64,000 nucleotides of DNA from Achatina immaculata (taxonomy: Eukaryota > Mollusca > Gastropoda > Stylommatophora > Achatinidae). A program made the position numbers and the translations under genes. The stretch lies in the NCBI GenBank assembly GCA_009760885.1, contig CM019696.1, positions 41,648,221 through 41,712,220 on the forward strand, given 5' to 3'. Numbering within the stretch: position 1 is the first letter of the stretch; each line of letters starts with the position of its first letter. The notes beneath the pieces were generated by a model. The model was not told the DNA's origin. It did not search any database and saw only the letters and a list, made by a program, of their open reading frames with translations. This document shows positions 56,936 to 64,000 of the stretch, in pieces.

Positions 56936-57950
56936 AGACTTCTGAGCTGACAGTTTATTCACTACATAGGGTAGCACTAGAACTTTTTACGTTACAAAAT
57001 TACAGATATTTAAAGCTCCAACTTTTGTTTTCAGAAGCCCTGTTATTTCATGTATTTGCTTGCAAGACAAAGATATGTATACAAATTCACTAAAACCTAC
57101 ATATGGAGGTGTAAAAAAATGAACGTATCCACTAATTCTAATCCTAAGTTTGCTAGAATGTAAAGTCAGTACTCATAATAAATTAGCCAATCAGAGTGGA
57201 CCTAGAACTTCATGTCCCAAACCCTTAAATCTGATGTTTGTTAGAATGTTTGTTGTACATCTTTATACTTATAAAATGCTTATAAAATGTAAATTCTCCA
57301 TAAACGTAATTAATTTTTCTACAGGGAAAACTAATGTTTATTTTTAGTTATTAAAAATTAGGAAACAGCAAATTGAAGGCAGTGGTAAAAAATGATATAA
57401 ATTAATAATGACAAAATCAAATGGCTAGTTAAATAAGTGAAATAAACAATAAAAATAAAGGGCTGTAGTTAAATTCACCACTAGTGACACAGAAGTTAAT
57501 TACTGGCAACCACGCCTAGTTAAAAATGTAAACTTGTTTTGTTTGATGCTACTAGCACACAGCATGGAGAGAAACTTTCAACATCATCTATATGATACTA
57601 ATATTTGTAACTGATGAATTCTGATACGTGAGTAAACCCTAAAAAAAAAGCATTTGACAAGCAGGATAAGTCAAAACACTACAAAAAGTGGAAAAGTTAC
57701 CAGGATAAATCTAAGTGATATAAGCAATGCTGGTCTTTTTCTATCATTGTAAAATGAAACTTTCAACCCAAATACTACTCTGAATTCTACATCATAGCTT
57801 GTCTTATACATCCTCATATACAGGAGAATGTGGGTCATGTGGCGTCTACATTTGTACTGATAGTGTTTCATAGATTTGATGAAGATTCTAAAACGTATAC
57901 AGGATGACCAAACATCTTACTAAAGAGTATCAATAAGAATGAACATGGTG
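56936..57950. other. Unassigned spacer
   Basis: About 1 kb, A/T-rich, with no motif or repeat recognised. Confidence 0.5.
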
Positions 57951-57954
57951 AGTA

Positions 57955-58790
57955 TCATAATATAAAATGAGGTGTAAGACAAGAGTGCATACTGTAACCT
58001 GATCTATTCTCATAACATTGAAAGAAATAAAAATAGGAGGCCATAATATCAATAACATGAGATATTTGGATGATACTGTTCCTACAGCAGAAATTGAAAG
58101 CAGTTTGCATAAACTTGTGAACAAGATTATTAAATAGACCAATAAAAGAGGTTTAGATCTAAACAACAAGAAGACAGAAACAATGGTAATATTAAAAAGA
58201 GTAAATATACTAAAGTGCAACATCTTTTCAAACAGGAAGAAACTGACACAAGTAAATAATTTCATTCACCTTTGAGCAACAAAAACAGCTGATGGCAGGT
58301 GCACATATAAAACAAAATCATTTACAGGTAAGGCAAAAGCAGCTTTTTATGACATGAAGAAGATAGTAACAAATAAGAAAATCTTCCTAAAAGTGAGGAA
58401 AAAGTATTACAGTGCTATATAGAGCCAATATAGTTTTATATGTTGTGAAATGTGAACAATGATTAAAAGCATGCAAATAAAATGAAAGGAATAAATGTGG
58501 TTTTGAAGAAAGATGCAAAAGAAACTCTGAGCGGACATAAAAACAAAAGAAGAGGTTCTCAGAGAAGCTTCAGAACAATGGAAAGTAGTCAAAATTATAA
58601 GAAAAAAACTTCAGAATGTCTTGGGCATGTCATGAGAAGACAGAAGTTGGAGAATCTAGTAATGACTAGGAAATTCAAGGACAAAGGAAGAAAGGAAGAC
58701 CAAGAGAAAAATATCTCAGTGGACTGGCCATGCGGCATGGAAAAAGAAAAGCAGTGGAGCTGACTGGAAACACCAAGGAACACACAAGAC
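57955..58790 (+). pseudogene. LINE family F4-like fragment, heavily decayed
   Basis: The plus strand gives GVRQECIL-stop-PDLFS (about 57970-58010), the RT motif before the catalytic box. The catalytic box itself appears as MRYLDDT (about 58058), followed by KRGLDLNNKKTETMVI and KAKAAFYDMKK. The C-terminal part is CLGHVMRRQKLENLV (58617-58665), followed by a basic region with KGRKEDQEK. The last part is in an open frame (58482-58763). The endonuclease is absent. The repeat tail after 58850 (aataataataat) is short. Confidence 0.75.
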
Positions 58791-58879
58791 AGAGAAGAAA
58801 GATCACAAACACTATCAATCTTAACACATAATAATGCAAGTAATAATAATAAATTCCACAGAAGGATCACTAATCTTCT

Positions 58880-60764
58880 ATGGTGTCATACATAACCACT
58901 CATTCAGATCAATGAACTGAAACTTACTGTAAAAAGTCATATGTGCAAGACCAAAAGGAGAATATATAAAAAATATATTGATTCCTTTAGACTATGTGAA
59001 ATACTGTAATATGTGACCTGTATGAGCCAAAATGTGTATCTGTTAAGGCAGAGTTATCGAATGGTGTAAACCTGAAGTTTACAGCAGTTTTAGTGAACTT
59101 TTATACTTTTTTGGGGTGAGAATATTGAGCATTCATGCATTTGTTGATAATTGTTTTCTGTAATGAAGACATTTGTGGCAGGTGAAAGGTGCTAGCTGTC
59201 TGTAGAAACTTTGCAGGCAATAGTAATAATTACATATTTTAAATAATTGATTTATAAGAACTTTTACAAAGCCTAATGGAAAAAGAAATTCATTCTTTCA
59301 AAAATTCTAACAAGCTGTATGTCCTAGCATCTACTGAATGAAGATTTGAGTAATTTAATCACAATAATATGAAACCAAAACAGCAAAAAACATGTAAGTA
59401 ACTTACGTTTATCAAATTATAATTTATAGATTGTTCACATAATGTGATCATTCTAACTATTAGGGCTTAAATTTATAAAGAAATATTTCCATTTGTCTCA
59501 TATTTTATCTATATAATAGCCTTTAATATTCTATTTCTCAATTTACCACTTTTGATCACTCTACACAGGATACACATTTTGCATCTTATGTGTAAAGACT
59601 GTTATATGCATTTGAGAAATAATGCTGCCACAAAATTATTTTTAAAAAATAATTTTAAAAGTTTGAAACAATTACTAAGAAGAACTGGAGAATTTTTCTT
59701 CTTTTAATGAAAGAACATTGATGTATTCTGGAAGACATAACTAGCACGAAATTGTAAGTAATGGATAAAAAGTTTATCATGGTGAGGGCATCAAGGGAGA
59801 TATATCAAGGACGAGTGGAGAACAAAGATACAGTAGACATGAAAAGAAGTACAAAGCTAGAAGTGAAGGTGGTGTGAGTAAAAACTTGTAGTTCCTGGGT
59901 TGTACCATGAAGCACAAAATGATCTCGTTATTATATGCATGTACTGCTTCGTCTTGCCTATCATTAGGTAGATGTTGGTGAAAGTCCCGTACTGATGATG
60001 GCTTGTCAGCTATATATTTCTGATCATTTTTTGTTTGTTTGTTTTTTTTTTCTTTTTAAATTTAGTAGTGGCACAAAAGCTGGAGTTTTTCTCTTTCATG
60101 ACTTGTCTTCCAGTTCAGCTCTTATTCCCTTTTCAACTTGGATTATCTTTAAGTTACGCATAGACACTACGCAGGAAAAAGAGCCTTCACAGGAACTCAA
60201 GCTTTTTCTTTACATGAATGAAACAACTGTGTCTTTAATGGCTAAAACTAGCTTCCGTGTTTTGTTTATTTATTTATTTACTCCACTATCTTTTATTCAT
60301 TTTTTTAAATACAATGCAAAAGTTTTTGTCCTTTATTTGCGAAACTGTGCTGTTTTAGTTACGAGCTGGTACTTGTCTAAACCACTTTCAGGTTAAAGAC
60401 GAATAGGTTAGACCACAGTGAACTACATTCAAACACCCACGTTCAGACAGAAGATATTGGTTGAGGTGAAGCGTGTAATATTTAAAAAAGGCACAACCAC
60501 AGAAATAAACCTGAATATCTCTCATCTACCTCAAATGTCGCCCAATGCCCATTGTGCATGTGGGTTTACCCGCAAATTTATAGAGAAATAACACGGTATG
60601 TCTCAGTTCTTTTATCTACATACACCAAATGTTAAGAAGCAACATTACGGAAAGTTGATTGTTTAGATAAAACAATTATTTTTTAAAGAAAAACTCACAC
60701 AATTATTTTCAATGTGTAGACTAAAATTAATGATAAGGGAATGTTCCAGATATATGCATAATTG
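58880..60764. other. Unassigned spacer
   Basis: Nothing recognised in about 1.9 kb. The frame at 59995-60396 (133 codons) is Phe- and Ser-rich and follows a T-rich run, and shows no domain. I do not treat it as a gene. Confidence 0.45.
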
Positions 60765-60946
60765 ATGACATTCTTTTAGTTCCCTGACGGACAGTAACAT
60801 ACTGTAACAGGTTCTCTGACAAACATTAACATTTGCTGTAAACGAGTCCCCGAAAACAGTAACATGCAACGTAATTGTAGACCCCGACACAGAGTAATAA
60901 ATATCTAAATGTAGACCCACACAGAAAGAGACAATAAATTATACAT
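60765..60946 (+). repeat. Degenerate edge of the 34-bp satellite
   Basis: Diverged units such as ctgacggacagtaacat, ctgacaaacattaacat and ccgaaaacagtaacatg resemble the 34-bp unit at 61896-62262. They lie on the other side of the mariner copy. Confidence 0.6.
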
Positions 60947-60948
60947 TA

Positions 60949-61868
60949 CCACGGGCGTTCAGTAAGTTCCTGTTCTGATATAGTCGCACTGAAAAAACTC
61001 TGATGACTTTTTGCGTGCCACTAGTGTAATCATTTGTAAGCTTAACTACCAAAACCAGACTTGTCAAATAATTTTTTTAAAGTTATTTAATACTTTTTTT
61101 TTTTTCAAATATTTCTAAAGATTCGCTCAGAAAAATATAGAAACTTGAACCCCCCCCCCCCCCCCCCAAACCACCAAGATCAGTGCTGTCATAAAGTACT
61201 TGACTGTGAAGGGTATGACTCCTCGATAGGGTCAAGAAGACATGATAGAAACTCTTGGGCACAATTCTCCATCATACTCAACTGTTATTAAATGGTGAAA
61301 GGGAGCAATGTGTAGAAGCAGATTGTTGTGTGCGGTCTGCAGCGTCAACTACCCAGGATAACATTGATCGAGTGAGCAGCATCACAATGTTGGACAGACA
61401 AAAAACTATTAGAGCAAAATAGCATCTCAATGGGCACATGGGAACATCTATATGCAGAAAGTCGGTGCATGATGAGTACCACGGATGTTAACTGCTTAAC
61501 ACAAAACCAGCACAAAGCACCAAACCACACGTCTTTGTTGCAGTGGATGTATTTCATATTGCAAAACTGAATTGTTTCAACACCAACCTACTCACCAGAT
61601 TTTTTTTTCCCATTGACTTCTTGTTTTCTCGTCTGAAAAATCACATCCGTGGCGGAAAATCTGAATGTAATTCTAAGGTCATAGCAGCTGTCTGTACATT
61701 TTTACAGGATCAAGATTGTGACTTATGTTATAATGATATTACAGCACTGGAGCATTGCTGGACTAAGTGCATTGATGTTGCAGGAGATTATATTGAAAAA
61801 TTGTGGTATACAATTTTCATATCATATTTGCGAATATATCAGAATACGAACTTTTTGAGCGCTCCTCG
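60949..61868 (+). mobile_element. Mariner copy with TIRs, TA duplication and internal deletion
   Basis: The left end (ccacgggcgttcagtaagtt) and the reverse complement of the right end (cgaggagcgctcaaaaagtt) agree at 15 of 21 positions and then continue with ttctgatata. TA borders both ends (60947-60948 and 61869-61870). The length is 920 bp against about 1.3 kb for a complete mariner. The inside encodes the transposase start (VIKYLTVKGMTPR, SPSYSTVIKW, about 61180-61310) and end (YSPDFFFPIDFLFSRLK, DQDCD, WTKCIDVAGDYIEKLW, about 61590-61805). The catalytic middle is missing. A poly-C run at 61150-61167 may be a sequencing problem. Confidence 0.85.
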
Positions 61869-61895
61869 TACTTCGCGACATCAGCAACAACAAAA

Positions 61896-62262
61896 CAGCA
61901 GCCCCTGACAGACAGTAACAAACACCGAACAATAGTCCCTGACAGACAGTAACAAACACCGAACAATAGTCCCTGACAGACAGTAACAAACACCAAACAA
62001 TAGTCCCTGACAGACAGTAACAAACACCGAACAATAGCCCCTGACAGACAGTAACAAACACTGAACAATAGTCCCTGACAGACAGTAACAAACACCGAAC
62101 AATAGTCCCTGACAGACAGTAACAAACACCGAAACAATAGTCCCTGACAGACAGTAACAAACACCGAACAATAGTCCCTGACAGACAGTAACAAACACCG
62201 AAACAATAGTCCCTGACAGACAGTAACAAACACCGAACAATAGTCACTGATAGACAGTAACA
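61896..62262 (+). repeat. 34-bp satellite array, about 10 units
   Basis: Homogeneous units of agtccctgacagacagtaac followed by aaacaccgaacaat, some 35 bp with an extra A. The open frames found on the minus strand here (for example 61817-62410) are produced by the repeat and rotate through all phases because 34 is not a multiple of three. Confidence 0.95.
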
Positions 62263-62446
62263 ACATCGCGACTGTAGGCCCCAATAAGTACAAAAATATA
62301 AAACTGAAACTATTACCGTAAGAAATAAATAATATCAAAACAATGTCAAAAGAAATAAAAATGCTCGTAGATTGTACTTGCGAACATTTTTTTCTTGTAA
62401 TGTATTTCATTTACATCTTCGAAAAACATGTTTGGGAAATACTTAC

Positions 62447-62580
62447 ATCTGTGGAGATCTATGTAATCTAAATTTATGTATTTTTCGGAGATCAGTTTGA
62501 CCCATTTAACAGGAGCAGGCAGAGGTCCTAGAGCACCAGAAGGAGGTGGTGGTGATTCTTCATCTGGAGACACGTACGCC
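62447..62580 (-). CDS. Candidate internal exon of an unidentified host gene
   Basis: On the minus strand a long pyrimidine tract and AACCAG (plus 62581-62600) make a strong 3' splice site. It is followed by 134 bases open in one frame, and then by GTAAGT (plus 62441-62446), a strong 5' splice site. The frame reads AYVSPDEESPPPPSGALGPL and, after PAPVK, WVKLISEKYINLDYIDLHR. It enters in phase 2 and leaves in phase 1. The composition (acidic, proline run, then a mixed globular-looking segment) is unlike the repeats around it. I do not recognise the protein. No neighbouring exon was found within the window. Confidence 0.5.
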
Positions 62581-62902
62581 CTGGTTAAAAAAAAAAAGTA
62601 TAGAAATCATTGACCGAGTAGATATCATCCGTCAAAACATATATAATTAGAGGACAACATACTTGCTTTTAAAATTACATCGAAGGTTTTCATAAAGTTC
62701 GACATGAGTTGCTTATTTCCTTTTTATTCATTAAATACAACTGATTTTTAATAAATGAACATAAGACTTACAAGCATTTGGAGAAACATGTGGTACTGTC
62801 TGAGATGAAATAACATCTGTCATATTTACATGATTCCCCCGAAAAAAACATTGTATCTCGACATAAGACTTTATATAAAGCTGACCATAGAAATTCTAGT
62901 AT

Positions 62903-64000
62903 CCAAATCGAGGAGTGAGTGATAAGTTCTCGGCATAAGGTACAAATACTTGAAACACACAGTTGATATTAAGTGCATTTGTAGATCAGGTTAATGTAAG
63001 ATTAAACACCAAGTTTCAAGAAATTAACTGTAACCAATTTTTTTTACAGGCTACTGAAGTGGTAAGGGGTGGCAGAAATTGAGAAAATGGATAAAATTTC
63101 TCATCGAGCAGTCATTCGCTACCTCTGCATCAAGGGATTACCATCGAATGAGATCCATAAGGATAAGGTGGACACTCTAGGGGAGAGTGCCCCTTCTTAC
63201 AGCACAGTGAAGAAATGAGCAGCTCATTTCAAACATGGAAGGGAGAGTCTGGAAGATGATCCCCGCCCGGGAAGACCAAGAACGGTAGCCACCGATGAAA
63301 CCACCGGCAGAATCCATGACATGATAATGGATCGACGACTAACTGAGCTGTACATTACTACTGGGTTGGGGATCTCCCAGGAACGTGTTCATGCCATTAT
63401 TCACGATGATCTTCAAATGACAAAGGTCTCTGCTCGATGGGTCCCTAAACCTCTTGGAGCTGATCACAAACGACTGCGTCTCAACATGTCAAGAGACAAT
63501 CTTGGCCATTTTTTCTGTAGATCCTGAAAAGTTTCTTCAGCAATTTGTGACTATGAATGAGACTTTGGTTTATCATTTTCAACCAGAAACCAAAGAACAG
63601 TCAAAGCATTGGAAACATCATGGATCCCCACCTCCAAAGAAAGCAAGGGTGGTTCTGTCTGCAGACAAAGTGATGGCTTCCATCTTTTGGGATTCAGAAG
63701 ATGTGCTATTGGTAGACTATCTTCTAAAAGGGTAGAACGGTCACAGGGGCCTATTACGCTAATCTTGTGAAGCAAGTGCGGGTCAAACTGAAGGAAAAGC
63801 GTCGAGGGAAATTGACGAGAGGAGTCATCTTTCAGCAAGACAATAAAAGTTCACAAGTCGGCGATGGCAATGGCTGCCATTCATGAATGCGGCTTCCAGC
63901 TTCTTGAACATCCTCTTTATTCCCGAAATTTGGCCCCTTTGGACTATTACCTGTTTACCAAACTCAAAAAGGAGCTCAGTGGTCGCAAATTTGCTTCAGA
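62903..64000 (+). mobile_element. Mariner transposon, cut by window end
   Basis: The proposed left end is at about 62903, after a TA (agTAtccaaatcgaggagtgag), with gataagttctcgg resembling mariner ends. The right end lies beyond the window, so the inverted partner cannot be checked. The transposase frame follows at 63087. Confidence 0.6.
63087..64000 (+). pseudogene. Mariner transposase, inactive, 3' end outside window
   Basis: From ATG 63087 the frame reads MDKISHRAVIRYLCIKGL, SAPSYSTVKK, a TGA at 63216-63218 (codon 44, where mariners have Trp), then FKHGRESLEDDPRPGRPRT and VSARWVPKPL. A shift at about 63520 leads into FLQQFVTMNETLVYHFQPE and KARVVLSADKVMASIFWD. Further shifts give FQQDN (about 63833), AAIHECGFQLLEH (about 63872) and NLAPLDYYLFTKLKKEL. 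The first catalytic Asp (usual TMDE) is Asn here. The second (QQDN) and third (APLD) Asp are kept. It is clearly inactive. It differs from the mariner at 60949. Confidence 0.88.

Noticed and set aside
59995..60396. 133-codon frame beginning after a T-rich run
   Set aside because: Phe/Ser-rich, no motif, no splice or start context beyond an ATG, and no relation to neighbours. Probably chance in A/T-rich DNA.
61817..62410. 197-, 141- and 119-codon minus-strand frames rich in Cys, Leu and Val
   Set aside because: They are translations of the 34-bp satellite in three phases. Composition and periodicity follow the repeat exactly.

Overview
The window looks like repeat-dense intergenic or intronic DNA from a metazoan nuclear genome. 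It has no operons or bacterial signals. It carries several LINE families, mariner-type DNA transposons, tRNA-derived SINE-like copies, a Ty3/gypsy remnant, many micro- and minisatellites, and a CCCTAA/TTAGGG-type interstitial telomeric tract. A marine invertebrate, probably a mollusc, fits best. That is an inference from repeat character, because no conserved host gene was identified.

Layout. 1-10037: a gypsy integrase remnant split by a LINE (9-bp target duplication), a decayed CR1/Jockey-like LINE (minus), an unidentified GC-rich repeat (family X), SINE-like copies, and a decayed LINE of the R2/NeSL/Hero type with a readable zinc knuckle and remains of a restriction-like endonuclease (minus). 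A 24-bp minisatellite ends at a 100-N gap (10038-10137). 10138-25675 (copy A) and about 27900-43782 (copy B/C) are two near-identical copies of a block of about 15.5 kb. They are either a recent direct segmental duplication or two haplotypes left in tandem by the assembly. Copy A carries a 3.2-kb LINE (19601-22797) with a 13-bp target duplication; copy C has the matching empty site at 39446-39458. Copy B/C carries an extra 1.85-kb internal tandem duplication. 43730-45400: duplicated flank, interstitial telomeric tract, and direct and inverted family X copies. 45400-64000: LINE fragments, a dead TIR transposon, a higher-order satellite, a nearly full-length but broken LINE, an internally deleted mariner inside a satellite, one exon-like segment of a possible host gene (62447-62580, minus), and a mariner running off the window end.

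Working labels for the LINE families: F1 (3' tail ATAAG), F2 (tail TGAA/AATG), F3 (tail GA), F4 (tail TGA/TAG). All four end in a related C-terminal domain with a GH-x-(M)RR motif followed by a basic RGRP motif. Names such as RTE-like, CR1-like or R2/Hero-like come from motifs recognised by eye, not from a database search. Most long open frames are pieces of mobile elements, repeats that happen to be open, or antisense shadows. Only two small segments (17886-18038 with its copy 37745-37897, and 62447-62580) are put forward as possible host coding sequence.
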